Source: Kiloniellales bacterium (lineage in GTDB: Bacteria; Pseudomonadota; Alphaproteobacteria; Kiloniellales; JAKSBE01). Taken from it: 64,000 bases of DNA. A program made the position numbers and the translations under genes. Positions 25,238 to 33,675 of this stretch are shown one piece after another. The notes under the pieces were generated by a model. It saw only the letters and a program-made list of their open reading frames with translations. It searched no databases and had not been told where the DNA came from. Where the stretch lies: contig JASJBF010000051.1 of the NCBI GenBank assembly GCA_030066685.1, positions 1-64,000 on the forward strand. The letters are read 5' to 3'. Numbering within the stretch: position 1 is the first letter of the stretch; every line of letters begins with the position of its first letter.

Positions 25238-26143
25238 TCACAGCGCTGCGCAGATCTCCCGGACGAGATTGCGCAGCCAGGCGTGGCCCCGGTCGCGGCG
25301 GCGGCGCGGGTGCCAGGCGATCTGCATCGGGAAGCGGCCCAGGTTGACCGGCGGCTCGAGGATCCGAAACCGTCTGTCTGCCTTGAAGAGCAGGCCGATG
25401 CGGCGCGGCAGGGTGGCGCAGTAGCCGGTCTGCGCCACGACCAGCGGCGCCGCCAGGAAGTGCGAGACCCGCAGGGCGACCTCCCGGCTCAGACCCTTGT
25501 CGTCGAGCAGCTTGAACAGGCCGGTGCGCCAGACACCCGGCGGCGAGACCACGACATGCCGCATCCGCGTGAAGCCGGCCTTCGACAGCCGCGTCGTGTC
25601 GGGGCTATCCCGGCGCCGGATCAGACAGACGAAGCCGTCGTCGATCACCTCGCTGACCACCAAATTCTCCGAGGGCTCGGTGAAGCGGCCCAGCGCGAGA
25701 TCCACGCGGCCGCTCGCGAGGTCCCCGGGGTCCAGATCGGCGGCGAGCGGCGTGACCGTCAGGCGAACCTGCGGCGCTTCGCGACACGCGCGCGCCATCA
25801 GCTGCGGCACCAGCAGGCATTCGAAGTAGGCGCTGGCCGCGATGGTGAAGCTCCGCCTGGCCCGGGCGGGATCGAAATCCCTGGTCTCGAGGACGGCCTG
25901 GTCGAGCAGCTGAAGGGCTTGCTCCACCGCCGGCGCCAGGGACAAGGCCTTTTCGGTCGGCACAACGCCATAGCGCGCCCGAACGAAGAGCTCGTCGCCG
26001 AAGAGATCGCGCAGACGCGAGAGCGCTCCGCTGACCGCCGACTGGGTCACGCCGATCCGTCTGGCGGCGCCGGTGACGTTGCGCTCCGCCATCAGTAGAT
26101 CGAAGATCCGCAGCAGGTTGAGGTCGTACTTCACAGATATCAT
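25238..26143 (-). CDS. LysR-family transcriptional regulator
   Basis: 301 aa. The N-terminal winged HTH (YDLNLLRIFDLLMAERNVTGAARRIGVTQSAVSGALSRLRDLFGDELFVRARYGVVPTEKA) is classic, followed by a LysR substrate-binding domain (LDPGDLASGRVDLALGRF and further). It is divergently transcribed from a Gfo/Idh/MocA dehydrogenase and likely controls that gene and itself. A perfect inverted repeat at 26135-26157 overlaps its own start codon and has LysR-box spacing (T-N11-A type). Confidence 0.93.
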   Translation of the reverse strand: MISVKYDLNLLRIFDLLMAERNVTGAARRIGVTQSAVSGALSRLRDLFGDELFVRARYGVVPTEKALSLAPAVEQALQLLDQAVLETRDFDPARARRSFTIAASAYFECLLVPQLMARACREAPQVRLTVTPLAADLDPGDLASGRVDLALGRFTEPSENLVVSEVIDDGFVCLIRRRDSPDTTRLSKAGFTRMRHVVVSPPGVWRTGLFKLLDDKGLSREVALRVSHFLAAPLVVAQTGYCATLPRRIGLLFKADRRFRILEPPVNLGRFPMQIAWHPRRRRDRGHAWLRNLVREICAAL

Positions 26144-26157
26144 TTTCAGTGATATCT
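26135..26157. promoter_or_regulatory. LysR-box-like palindrome over the lysR start codon
   Basis: AGATATCA (26135-26142) and TGATATCT (26150-26157) are exact inverted repeats around TTTTCAG. The core ATCA-N7-TGAT is a 15-base T-N11-A type site. It covers the start codon of the LysR gene (26141-26143) and lies in the shared region with the divergent dehydrogenase gene, fitting autorepression plus activation. Confidence 0.55.
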
Positions 26158-26279
26158 AAAACATCGGCAATCGATTTCCGAACTGATTTCCTTCCGCCCA
26201 TATGAAGTTCGGTCGACGCACCCGAGCGTCGTTCTCGTCCCGAAGTCCCCGATACCGCGCGGAAGGAGGCGCCGCTGAC

Positions 26280-27302
26280 ATGACCCATGTGAACTTCGGA
26301 ATCGTCGGACCCGGATTCATCGCCGGCGTGGTGGCCAAGTCCATCGAGAGGTCCGACAAGGCCAAGCTGGCCGCGGTGTCGAGCCGGCGGTTGGCCAAGG
26401 CCGAGGCCTTCGTTGCCGACTTCGAGGGCGTGCGACCGATCGAGGGCTGGGACAGGATGATCCGGATGCCCGAAGTCGACGCCGTCTACATCGCGGTGCC
26501 GACCGCGGCGAAGGAGGAGATCGCCTTGGCCGCGATCGCGGCCGGCAAGCACGTCCTGGTCGACAAGCCGCTGCCCGGCCTGGATTCGGTGAAAAGGATG
26601 ACCCAGGCGGCGGCGGAGAAGGGGGTGGTGTTCATGGACGCGACGCACTTCGTGCATCATCCGCGCACCGCCGCGATCCGCGAGGCGACGGCCGATCTCC
26701 TGGGGACGCCGAGGTCCCTTCACACGGCCTTCTACTTCCCCTTCTCGGACCGTCAGAACATCCGCTTCGACCCGGAACTGGAGCCGATGGGCGCCCTGGG
26801 GGACATGGCCTGGTACTCGATGCGGGCGGTCGTCGAATACCTGCGACCCAGCGGCGGGATCGCCCGGGTCTCGGCGCTCGCCGAGCGCGACTCCGAAACC
26901 GGCGCCATCGTCCGCGCGAACGGGTTGATCGGCTTCGAGGACGGTACGACCTCGACCTTCGATGTCGGCTACACCGCGGGGACCGCGATCATGGATCTGC
27001 AGCTGATCGGCACTAAGGGGATGATCACGATGGACGACTTCGTCCTCGACTGGACCAACAGCTTTGCCTTCGACAATCCCGGGATCAGGGCGGGCTTCAC
27101 CCACCGCAGCGGCATGGCAACGCGCGAAGCCTTCAGCTTTATCGAGACGCCGAGCGAGGTTCCCCAAGACGTGCTCATGATCGAGCGCTTTGCCGAGGCG
27201 GCCGCGGCCGGGCCCTCGTCCCTGCGCGAGTCCCATGCGCGGGCGAGCCTCGAGACGCAACGCAACCTCGATGCGATCTGGAAGGTCCTGCGGGAGGCCT
27301 AA
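26280..27302 (+). CDS. Gfo/Idh/MocA-family NAD(P)-dependent oxidoreductase
   Basis: 340 aa from ATG 26280, behind GGAGG; an upstream ATG at 26202 lacks a site. The Rossmann start FGIVGPGFIAGVVAKSIE (G-x-G-x-x-A) is followed by PEVDAVYIAVPTAAKEE and GKHVLVDKPLPG, the conserved EKP/DKP motif of this family whose lysine binds cofactor and substrate. DATHFVHHPR and GALGDMAWYSMRAVVEY complete the active-site region. It oxidises or reduces a sugar, inositol or similar polyol. The divergent LysR gene is the likely regulator. Confidence 0.9.
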   Translation: MTHVNFGIVGPGFIAGVVAKSIERSDKAKLAAVSSRRLAKAEAFVADFEGVRPIEGWDRMIRMPEVDAVYIAVPTAAKEEIALAAIAAGKHVLVDKPLPGLDSVKRMTQAAAEKGVVFMDATHFVHHPRTAAIREATADLLGTPRSLHTAFYFPFSDRQNIRFDPELEPMGALGDMAWYSMRAVVEYLRPSGGIARVSALAERDSETGAIVRANGLIGFEDGTTSTFDVGYTAGTAIMDLQLIGTKGMITMDDFVLDWTNSFAFDNPGIRAGFTHRSGMATREAFSFIETPSEVPQDVLMIERFAEAAAAGPSSLRESHARASLETQRNLDAIWKVLREA

Positions 27303-27314
27303 CCTGCCTCGGTC

Positions 27315-27506
27315 TCAGGCCTGCGGCGGCCCGCAGGTCCAGCGCTTGACCACCCAGCCCTCGTGGGTCTCGGCCCACTTGGCCGCCTGCAGGGGCCCGT
27401 GCATCAGGCACTGCACCATGCTGCCGACGGGCCCGCTGCGCAGGTAGATCTCCTCGCAGCGCTCCGGCTCCTTGAGCAGGCAGACGATAAGGATCAGCTC
27501 ATACAT
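27315..27506 (-). CDS. Small conserved protein, 63 aa
   Basis: Begins MYELILIVCLLKEPERCEEIYL and ends KWAETHEGWVVKRWTCG. I recognise this as a short family common in Alphaproteobacteria: a hydrophobic start, two or three cysteines, a central MVQCLMHG, and a WxxRW-type end. The function is unknown. The two outer cysteines and CLMHG could form disulfides or bind metal, which is inference. A TPR protein gene lies 30 bases upstream in the same direction. Confidence 0.65.
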   Translation of the reverse strand: MYELILIVCLLKEPERCEEIYLRSGPVGSMVQCLMHGPLQAAKWAETHEGWVVKRWTCGPPQA

Positions 27507-27536
27507 GGTCGGCAGTCCCCCGATGCCGTTTGCGCA

Positions 27537-28052
27537 TCACTTCTTCGGCAGTGGCACGCCGTGCTCGGCGAAGGCCTCCTTCAGGTCCCGCAGCTCCTCG
27601 CAGCCCGACTTCCAGCCCTGGTTGTCGAAGGCCATGACCACGTAGTCGCAGACCCTGGCTAGGCGCAACAGGATGGCCGTCGCCTCCTCGGTGCGTCCGA
27701 GCTCGAGATAGGCCTCGCCGAGATATTCCAACGCGCCGCGATGGCGCGGGTTCAGGGAAAGCGCCTTGTCGTAGTGGACGAAAGCGCGGTCATAGTCGCC
27801 GAGCTTGCGCCAGGAGAATCCCAGCATGTTGTGCGCGTTGTCGTGCCAGGGCCGCCGCGCCACGACTTTGTCGAGCGCCGCGATGGCCGCCGGCCAGTCC
27901 TCGGCCTCGAAGGCTTCCTTGCCGTCGGCGTAGTCGCTGTCGCCCGAGCGCGCGCGGGTGCTCTCGTCCCCGCTCATGATCGCCGCGGCCGGAGAGGCGG
28001 CCAGCCCGAGGCAGAGCAGACAGAGCCCTAACTTTGAAACAAACCCCCGCAT
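27537..28052 (-). CDS. Exported TPR protein
   Basis: 171 aa with a signal peptide (MRGFVSKLGLCLLCLGLAASPAAA). Three TPR-like units follow: DGKEAFEAEDWPAAIAALDKVVARRPWHDNAHNMLGFSWRKLGDYDRAFVHYDKALSLNPRHRGALEYLGEAYLELGRTEEATAILLRLARV. The remaining tail has two cysteines (RVCDYVVMAF and WKSGCEEL) that may form a disulfide. TPR proteins act as periplasmic scaffolds; a partner is not identified. Confidence 0.8.
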   Translation of the reverse strand: MRGFVSKLGLCLLCLGLAASPAAAIMSGDESTRARSGDSDYADGKEAFEAEDWPAAIAALDKVVARRPWHDNAHNMLGFSWRKLGDYDRAFVHYDKALSLNPRHRGALEYLGEAYLELGRTEEATAILLRLARVCDYVVMAFDNQGWKSGCEELRDLKEAFAEHGVPLPKK

Positions 28053-28114
28053 GCAAAAATGTACGGCGGTGCCGGCGCTTTGGATGAACCGGGGGTTCCG
28101 GGGCCTTGGCCGGG

Positions 28115-28702
28115 CTACGCGAGCAACGCGCGGGCAAGGCCGTGACGCAGAGCCTTGGAGGCCGCGGCTTCGCTCCAGCCGCGGTCCTTGACCAGAAGCG
28201 CCCAGGCCTGAACCGAGCAGCCGGCCCAGAGGTAGTCGGTGGCGCGCGGCACGGTCCAGAAGTCGGCCAGCGCCCCTTCCTGCCGCAGTCCGCGGACGAG
28301 ATGCCGGAGGACCCGGCGCAGGTCCTGCATGCGGTCGTTCCAGGCGCGGGCCGCGTCCTCGTCCCGGCTGCGCAGGCGGATCAAGTCCAGCGCTACCGGC
28401 TGGATCTTGGACACGAAGTCGAACCAGACGCAGAGGCAGCGATCGAGTCGCTCGGCAGGCTCCGGCGTCTTCATCGCTTCGTCGAACCGTTGGAAAATGC
28501 GCTCTCTCTCGTCGGTCCTGCGGACCAGCTCGAACAGCAGGCCGCCGCGCGATCCGAAGTGCAGGTAGATGGACTGCCGCGTGATGCCGGCGGCCTTGGC
28601 GATCTCGGCCAGGGAGACCTCGGCGCCGCGCTCGGCGACGAGATCCCAGGCCGCGTCGAGAATGTCCCGGCGGGTCCGCTCAGGCCGGTTCAAATTTGAC
28701 AT
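28115..28702 (-). CDS. TetR-family repressor
   Basis: 195 aa from ATG 28702 (MSNLNRPERTRRDILDAAW). The N-terminal HTH is standard (AERGAEVSLAEIAKAAGITRQSIYLHFGSRGGLLFEL). The C-terminal ligand domain contains long helices and several Trp residues, so the ligand is unknown. It is divergent from the DUF1330 gene at 28752, and a near-perfect palindrome sits between the two start codons. The gene probably represses itself and that neighbour. Confidence 0.92.
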   Translation of the reverse strand: MSNLNRPERTRRDILDAAWDLVAERGAEVSLAEIAKAAGITRQSIYLHFGSRGGLLFELVRRTDERERIFQRFDEAMKTPEPAERLDRCLCVWFDFVSKIQPVALDLIRLRSRDEDAARAWNDRMQDLRRVLRHLVRGLRQEGALADFWTVPRATDYLWAGCSVQAWALLVKDRGWSEAAASKALRHGLARALLA

Positions 28703-28717
28703 ATGTAAAAAAGTCCG

Positions 28718-28737
28718 TAGTTTACACATGTAAACTA
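28718..28737. promoter_or_regulatory. TetR operator palindrome
   Basis: TAGTTTACA (28718-28726) and TGTAAACTA (28729-28737) are exact inverted repeats with a two-base centre. TTTACA-CA-TGTAAA is a typical TetR-family operator, here in the 49-base gap between the divergent start codons. A partial half-site (ATATGTAAA) lies at about 28701-28709. Confidence 0.75.
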
Positions 28738-28751
28738 TGACCGGAGAAACG

Positions 28752-29216
28752 ATGAAGGCCAAGAAGGAAACCGAGGATCGAGTCCGTCAGCTTCTGGCGT
28801 GGTACGGCGATGGCGCAGACGGATCCGCCCCTACGGCGGCGCAGTGGCGCCATGTGGTCGAGCGGCCTGCGGAAAGGCCGATCACCCTGATCAACTTCTT
28901 CAAGATGCGCGGGCAGGCCGACTATCCGGCGGGCAGCGATGCCCCCGCTGCGCCGGGAAGCGGCAAGGAGGCTTTCGCGCGCTACGCCGAGGTCAGCGTG
29001 CCGACACTCGACAAGGTCGGCGGCAAGTTCCTGCTTCTGGCGCCCTTCGAGGCCAGCTTCCTGGGCGAGGAGGAAGACTGGGACCTGGTCGCGATCGGCG
29101 CCTATCCGACCACGGAGTCCATGCTGGCGCTCTACGAGGATCCGGATTACCGCGCCGTCTTCCACCATCGCGTCGCCGCCTGTGCGCGGCAGAAGGTGCT
29201 GATCTGCCCGACGTGA
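28752..29216 (+). CDS. DUF1330-like protein
   Basis: 154 aa from ATG 28752, with GGAG five bases upstream; the ATG at 28737 is inside the operator and less likely. The middle of the protein, RPITLINFFKMRGQADYP and then AFARYAEVSVPTLDKVGGKFLLLAPFEASFLGEEEDWDLVAIGAYPTTESMLALYEDPDYRAVFHHRVAA, resembles the DUF1330/dimeric alpha-beta barrel family. Members act in small-molecule metabolism, but the substrate is unknown. Its promoter overlaps the TetR operator, so expression is probably inducible. Confidence 0.75.
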   Translation: MKAKKETEDRVRQLLAWYGDGADGSAPTAAQWRHVVERPAERPITLINFFKMRGQADYPAGSDAPAAPGSGKEAFARYAEVSVPTLDKVGGKFLLLAPFEASFLGEEEDWDLVAIGAYPTTESMLALYEDPDYRAVFHHRVAACARQKVLICPT

Positions 29217-29325
29217 TGCGCCCGACGCCGTTCCCTCCGGCGCCGTCTTGCCGGCTCTCTCCCGCGCGTTCTATGGTTGAGCGGCGCAGGGCGACCGATT
29301 CGTGGAACCAGGGGGGCAGTTCGCC

Positions 29326-29964
29326 GTGGCAGGAACCATCATCACCGTGGCACAGCAGAAGGGCGGTGCCGGCAAGACGACCTTGACCGCGCACCTCGCG
29401 GTGGCCTTCAAGGACGCCGGCAAGAGCGTGGCCCTGGTCGACATCGACCCGCAGCAGTCGCTCTCCAATTGGTTCCGCCTGCGCCAGGAGCTCTACGAGG
29501 ACGCGGAAGACGGCATGGTCCTGAGCCGCACCGAGGGCTGGCGCAGCCGCAGCGAGGTCGACAAGCTGGCCCGGGGCTTCGACATCGTGATGGTCGACAC
29601 CCCGCCCCACGCCGAGACCGAGACCCGGGTGGCGGTGCGCGGTGCCAGCATCGCCGTGGTGCCCTGCCAGCCCTCGCCGATGGACGTCTGGGCGACCTAC
29701 CCCGTGCTGGAGCTGGCGCAGAAGGAGGGCACGCCGGCGCTGATGGTGCTCAACCGGGTGCCGGCGCGGGCCAACCTGACCGATCAGATGCTGGCCGAGG
29801 TCAAGCGCCTGGGCGCCAGCATCGCACGGGCGCGCCTGGGCAACCGGATCCTCTTCGCCTCGGCCCTCGCCGAGGGCCGAGGCGCGGCCGAGGCCAAGCC
29901 GCTCTCCATCGCCACCCAGGAGGTTAAGCGCCTCTCCAAGGAGATCCTGCGCAAGACGGGGTGA
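29326..29964 (+). CDS. ParA-family ATPase, orphan
   Basis: About 212 aa from GTG 29326; an in-frame GTG at 29302 would add eight residues. Signatures: QQKGGAGKTTLTAHLAVAF (deviant Walker A), VDIDPQQSLSNWFRLR (A'), DIVMVDTPPHAETETRVAVRGASIAVVPCQPSPMDVWAT (Walker B and following). No parB or centromere partner is adjacent. It resembles the 11959-12657 ParA in size and in the Walker A' continuation (QxSLxxW) but lacks an RHH neighbour. It may position a cellular cargo. Confidence 0.85.
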   Translation: MAGTIITVAQQKGGAGKTTLTAHLAVAFKDAGKSVALVDIDPQQSLSNWFRLRQELYEDAEDGMVLSRTEGWRSRSEVDKLARGFDIVMVDTPPHAETETRVAVRGASIAVVPCQPSPMDVWATYPVLELAQKEGTPALMVLNRVPARANLTDQMLAEVKRLGASIARARLGNRILFASALAEGRGAAEAKPLSIATQEVKRLSKEILRKTG

Positions 29965-29992
29965 GGGGGAGAAGAAGGCCCACAAACCTCTT

Positions 29993-30079
29993 TGTCATGC
30001 CCGGACTTGATCCGGGCATCCATCTCAAGGCCGGCGCCTGCGGCCGCCATGGATCACCGGGTCAAGCCCGGTGATGACA
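29993..30079. repeat. REP/RIME-like palindromic element
   Basis: Ends are inverted (TGTCAT at 29993-29998 and ATGACA at 30074-30079). Two hairpins lie inside: ATGCCCGGA/TCCGGGCAT (29997-30005 and 30011-30019) and ATCACCGGG/CCCGGTGAT (30053-30061 and 30067-30075), each 9 bp with a 5-base loop, either side of a CCATCTC-GGCC-rich middle. This is the form of a common alphaproteobacterial intergenic palindrome. It sits downstream of the orphan parA. Confidence 0.7.
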
Positions 30080-30132
30080 GGGGAGTGATGGGGACGGCAG
30101 TGCGTAGATTTGCCGCGGTCCGGCGCCGGCGG

Positions 30133-30519
30133 TCACGCCGTCGCCACCGAGTCGGCGTCCTCGCCGAAGCAGAGGACATTGCCGTCGGGGTCGGTGACCT
30201 CGAACTCGCGCATGCCGTAGACGGTGTCCTCGATCGGCCGGGTGATCGGGGCGCCGCGGGCCTCGAGCTCGGCGCAGATCGCCGCCAGGCCGGAGACGTG
30301 GATATAGGCGTCCCAGGCGCCGGCGACGGGTTGCGATGGGCCGTGCCAGGCGTCGACGAAGAGGACGCTCCCACCGCGCTCGAAGATTCCGAAGCGCGGC
30401 GGATCGCCGCCCTCCTCGACCACGCTGTAGCCCAGGACATCGACGTAGAAGGCGCGGGACGCGGGATAGTCGCCCGACTTCAGGACCGGCGTGGCGCGCT
30501 GGAATGCGGTTTCGGTCAT
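30133..30519 (-). CDS. VOC/glyoxalase-family protein
   Basis: 128 aa, a single VOC domain of beta-alpha-beta-beta-beta units: RATPVLKSGDYPASRAFYVDVLGYSVVEEGGDPPRFGIFERGG, DAWDAYIHVSGLAAICAELEARGAPITR, and MREFEVTDPDGNVLCFGE. The DPDGN motif near the end, with Glu, is shared by glyoxalase/bleomycin-resistance relatives. The family includes metal-dependent lyases, dioxygenases and binding proteins, so the substrate is open. Confidence 0.85.
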   Translation of the reverse strand: MTETAFQRATPVLKSGDYPASRAFYVDVLGYSVVEEGGDPPRFGIFERGGSVLFVDAWHGPSQPVAGAWDAYIHVSGLAAICAELEARGAPITRPIEDTVYGMREFEVTDPDGNVLCFGEDADSVATA

Positions 30520-30535
30520 CCCCGGCGCCGCGCCG

Positions 30536-31336
30536 CTAGGCCGCGCTCTTCCAGCCGCGGGCGACGAAGTGCGGGTTCTCGAAGCCCGCCTTGCCGTAGG
30601 TGAAGGGCCGGCCGTCGAGCTCGATCACCTCGCCGCCGGCGGCCATCAGCACCGCCTGGCCGGCCGCGGTGTCCCACTCCATGGTGCGGCCGAAGCGCGG
30701 GTAGAGGTCGGCCTCGCCGCTGGCGACCAGGCAGAACTTGATCGAGCTGCCGGCGGAAGCCTGGGACGCGACCTCGCGGCCGCCGAGGAAGGGGCCGAGA
30801 TCCTCGGCGCTGCCATGGCGCCGGCTGGCGACCACGGTCACGCCCTCGGCCGGGGTCGCGCGCACCGAGATGGCCTTGGGTGCTTCCTTGCCGTCGATCT
30901 CCAGCGCCTTGGCCTCGCCGTCCCGGGCCATCGCGCCGAGCCAGGTCCGGCTCAGGGCCGGGGCGTGGACCACCCCGGCGACCGGCATGCCGCCGGAGAC
31001 CAGGGCGATGTTGACCGTGAACTCGCCGTTGCGCGACAGGAATTCCTTGGTCCCGTCCAGGGGGTCGACCAGCCAGAAGGGCTGATCGCCGACCTCCGGG
31101 ATCTTGCCGGCCTCGAAGGCTTCTTCCGAGACGACCGGGATCTCCGGCGTCAGCGCCGCCAGGGCGTCCAGGATCACCGCCTCGGCCGCCTCGTCGGCGG
31201 CGGTGACCGGCGAGGAGTCCGCCTTCTCGCGGACCTCGAGCGCCTCGCTTCGGGCGTAGATCTCGAGAATTACCGCGCCGGCGCGTTCGGCGATGCTGCG
31301 CAGTTGGCTCAGCAGGGTGTCGTCGATGGCGATCAT
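30536..31336 (-). CDS. cysQ: 3'(2'),5'-bisphosphate nucleotidase
   Basis: 266 aa, the usual CysQ length. Signatures of the lithium-sensitive inositol-monophosphatase superfamily: ADSSPVTAADEAAEAVI (metal-site Asp), VSEEAF, LVDPLDGTKEFLSRNGEFTVNIAL (DPxDGT metal motif), and GEADLYPRFGRTMEWDTAAGQAVLMAAGG. The enzyme clears PAP/PAPS-type bisphosphates formed during sulfate assimilation. Its ATG overlaps the stop codon of the CoxL-like gene (ATGA, 31333-31336), so the two genes are translationally coupled. Confidence 0.93.
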   Translation of the reverse strand: MIAIDDTLLSQLRSIAERAGAVILEIYARSEALEVREKADSSPVTAADEAAEAVILDALAALTPEIPVVSEEAFEAGKIPEVGDQPFWLVDPLDGTKEFLSRNGEFTVNIALVSGGMPVAGVVHAPALSRTWLGAMARDGEAKALEIDGKEAPKAISVRATPAEGVTVVASRRHGSAEDLGPFLGGREVASQASAGSSIKFCLVASGEADLYPRFGRTMEWDTAAGQAVLMAAGGEVIELDGRPFTYGKAGFENPHFVARGWKSAA

Positions 31337-33675
31337 GCCGCAGCCCTTCCGTTCCCGCCGGCGTTGCGAATCGCCTGCCAAACCCGCTCGGGTGTGGCCG
31401 GCATGTCGATGTGGGTGACCCCGAGCGGGCGCAGCGCGTCGACCAGGGCGTTGATGATCGCCGGCGGCGCGCCGATGGCCCCCGCCTCGCCGGCGCCCTT
31501 GACCCCCAGGGGATTGGTCGTGCAGGGCACCTCGAAGAGGTGCAGCTCGATCTCCGGCAGGTCGTCGGCGCGCGGCAGGCAGTAGTCCATCAGGGAACCG
31601 CTCAAGAGCTGGCCGCTCGCCGCGTCGTAGACCGTGTGCTCCAGCAAGGCCTGTCCGAGACCCTGGGCGGTGCCGCCGTGGACCTGGCCGGCGACCAGCA
31701 GCGGGTTGACCAGCTTGCCGAAGTCGTCGGCGACGACGTAGCGCACGATCCGGACCGCCCCGGTGTCGGGATCGACCTCCAGTTCGCAGACGTGGCAGCC
31801 GTTGGGATAGGTCATGGGCGGTGTGTCGACGTGGTGGTGCTCGTCGACCGGGCCGGCGACCTCCGGCGGCAGCGCGCCGCTGTGGGTCGCGCCGGCGACG
31901 TCCTTGAGCGAGATCCGGCGGTCGGTGCCGACGATGCGGAACACGCCGGCATCGAACTCGATGTCCGCGGGCGCGGCCTCGAGCAGGTGGCCGGCCACCG
32001 CCTTCATCCGCTCCACCGCCTTCTCGGCGGCGCCCTGGATCGCCATGCCGCCCATCAGCAGGGAGCGCGAGCCGCCGGTGCCGCCGGCCTCTCGCAGGTC
32101 CTCGCTGTCGCCCTGGCTGGTGCGGATCATCTCCGGCTCGAGGCCGAAGCGCTCGGCCAGCAGCTGGGCATAGGCCGTGGCATGCCCCTGGCCGTTGGTC
32201 TGGGTGCCGACGATCAGGGTCAGGCCGCCGTCGGCGTCGAGGCGCACCCGGGCGTCCTCCATGCCGATCCCGCCGCAGCACTCGGCGTAGCTGGCGATGC
32301 CCAGGCCGCGCAGGCGGCCGCTGGCGTGGGCCTCGGCCTGGCGCGCCGCGAAGCCCGGCTGATCGGCCAGGCGCAGCGCCTCGTCCATCAGCCGCTCGAA
32401 CTCGCCGGAATCGTAGACGAAGCCGGTCACGGTCTCGTAAGGCAGGGACGAGGTCGGGATGAAGTTGCGCCGTCGCAGCTCGTCCGGCGCGATCTTGAGC
32501 TCCTGGGCCGCGGCGTCGACCAGGCGCTCGACGACGTAGGCCGCTTCAGGCCGCCCGGCCCCGCGGTAGGCGTCGACCGGCACGGTGTTGGTGAAGACGC
32601 AGGCGACCCGGTTGTAGACCTGCTTCAGGGTGTAGAGCCCGCAGAGCATGGAGGCGCCGGCGGCGGTCGGGATGAAGGTCGAGAAGTTGGACAGGTAGGC
32701 GCCCAGGTTGGCCGTGGTCAGGACCCGGACCGCCAGCATTTTGCCCTCGGCGTCGAGCGCAAGCTCGGCTTCGGTCACGTGGTCCCGGCCCTGGGTGTCG
32801 CTGAGGAAGGCCTCGCTGCGCTCCGAGGTCCACTTGACCGGCCGGCCGAGCTTGCGGGCGGCGTACATCACCATGACCTGCTCGGTGTAGAGGAAGATCT
32901 TCATGCCGAAGCCGCCGCCGACCTCGGGCGTGAGGATCCGGATATGCTCCGGCGCGACCTTGAATACCTGCTCGGCGAGCTGGCCGCGCAGGCGGGCCCA
33001 GCCCTGGCTGGGGGTGGTCAGGGTGAAGCGCTCGGCCTCGGCGTCGTACTCGGCCAGGGCGACCCGCGGCTCCATGGCGTTGACGACCACCCGGTTGTTG
33101 ACCAGGCGCAGGCGGGTGACGTGGGCGGCCTCGCGGAAGACCGCCTCGGTCGCCTCGGCGTCGCCCATCTCCCAGTCGAGGCAGAGGTTGCCCGGCGCCT
33201 CGTCCCAGACCTGGGGCGCGCCCGGGCTCCGCGCCTCGGCGGTATCGATCACGGCGGGTAGCTCGCGGTAGTCGACCAGGACCTGCTCGGCCGCGTCGCG
33301 GGCCTGGTGCGGGGTCTCGGCGACGACGAAGGCCACCGGGTCGCCGACGTGGCGCACCCGGCCGCGGGCTAGGGCGGGGTTCGGCGGCGTCGGCCCGACC
33401 TTGCCGTCGCGCCCGGGCAGCGGCGTCATCAGCGGGATGTCGCCGATCCCGTCGGCGCTGAGGTCGTCAGCCGTGTAGACGGCCAGCACGCCGGGCCCGG
33501 CCCCGGCTGCGGCAGTATCGATGGAGAGGATCTCGGCATGAGCGTGGGGGCTGCGCACCACCGCGCCATAGACCTGGCCGGGCGCGGAGACATCGTCGCT
33601 GTAGCTGCCCTGGCCGGTCAGCAGCCTTGCGTCCTCGAGCCGCCGTAGGCCCTGGCCGACCCCGAATTGTCCCAT
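31333..33675 (-). CDS. Form II CoxL-like molybdenum hydroxylase large subunit
   Basis: 780 aa from ATG 33675 behind GGAG. The start GVGQGLRRLEDARLLTGQGSYSDD is typical of CODH/xanthine-oxidase-type large subunits. VDAYRGAGRPEA is the form II active-site motif AYRGAGR; true CO dehydrogenase (form I) has AYxCSFR, so CO oxidation is not expected. PEVGGGFGMK and VGTQTNGQGHATAY are molybdopterin-cofactor segments. The partners (FeS small subunit and FAD medium subunit) are absent from this operon, which contains only cysQ downstream. It may use partners encoded elsewhere. The substrate, an aldehyde or heterocycle, is unknown. Confidence 0.88.
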   Translation of the reverse strand: MGQFGVGQGLRRLEDARLLTGQGSYSDDVSAPGQVYGAVVRSPHAHAEILSIDTAAAGAGPGVLAVYTADDLSADGIGDIPLMTPLPGRDGKVGPTPPNPALARGRVRHVGDPVAFVVAETPHQARDAAEQVLVDYRELPAVIDTAEARSPGAPQVWDEAPGNLCLDWEMGDAEATEAVFREAAHVTRLRLVNNRVVVNAMEPRVALAEYDAEAERFTLTTPSQGWARLRGQLAEQVFKVAPEHIRILTPEVGGGFGMKIFLYTEQVMVMYAARKLGRPVKWTSERSEAFLSDTQGRDHVTEAELALDAEGKMLAVRVLTTANLGAYLSNFSTFIPTAAGASMLCGLYTLKQVYNRVACVFTNTVPVDAYRGAGRPEAAYVVERLVDAAAQELKIAPDELRRRNFIPTSSLPYETVTGFVYDSGEFERLMDEALRLADQPGFAARQAEAHASGRLRGLGIASYAECCGGIGMEDARVRLDADGGLTLIVGTQTNGQGHATAYAQLLAERFGLEPEMIRTSQGDSEDLREAGGTGGSRSLLMGGMAIQGAAEKAVERMKAVAGHLLEAAPADIEFDAGVFRIVGTDRRISLKDVAGATHSGALPPEVAGPVDEHHHVDTPPMTYPNGCHVCELEVDPDTGAVRIVRYVVADDFGKLVNPLLVAGQVHGGTAQGLGQALLEHTVYDAASGQLLSGSLMDYCLPRADDLPEIELHLFEVPCTTNPLGVKGAGEAGAIGAPPAIINALVDALRPLGVTHIDMPATPERVWQAIRNAGGNGRAAA

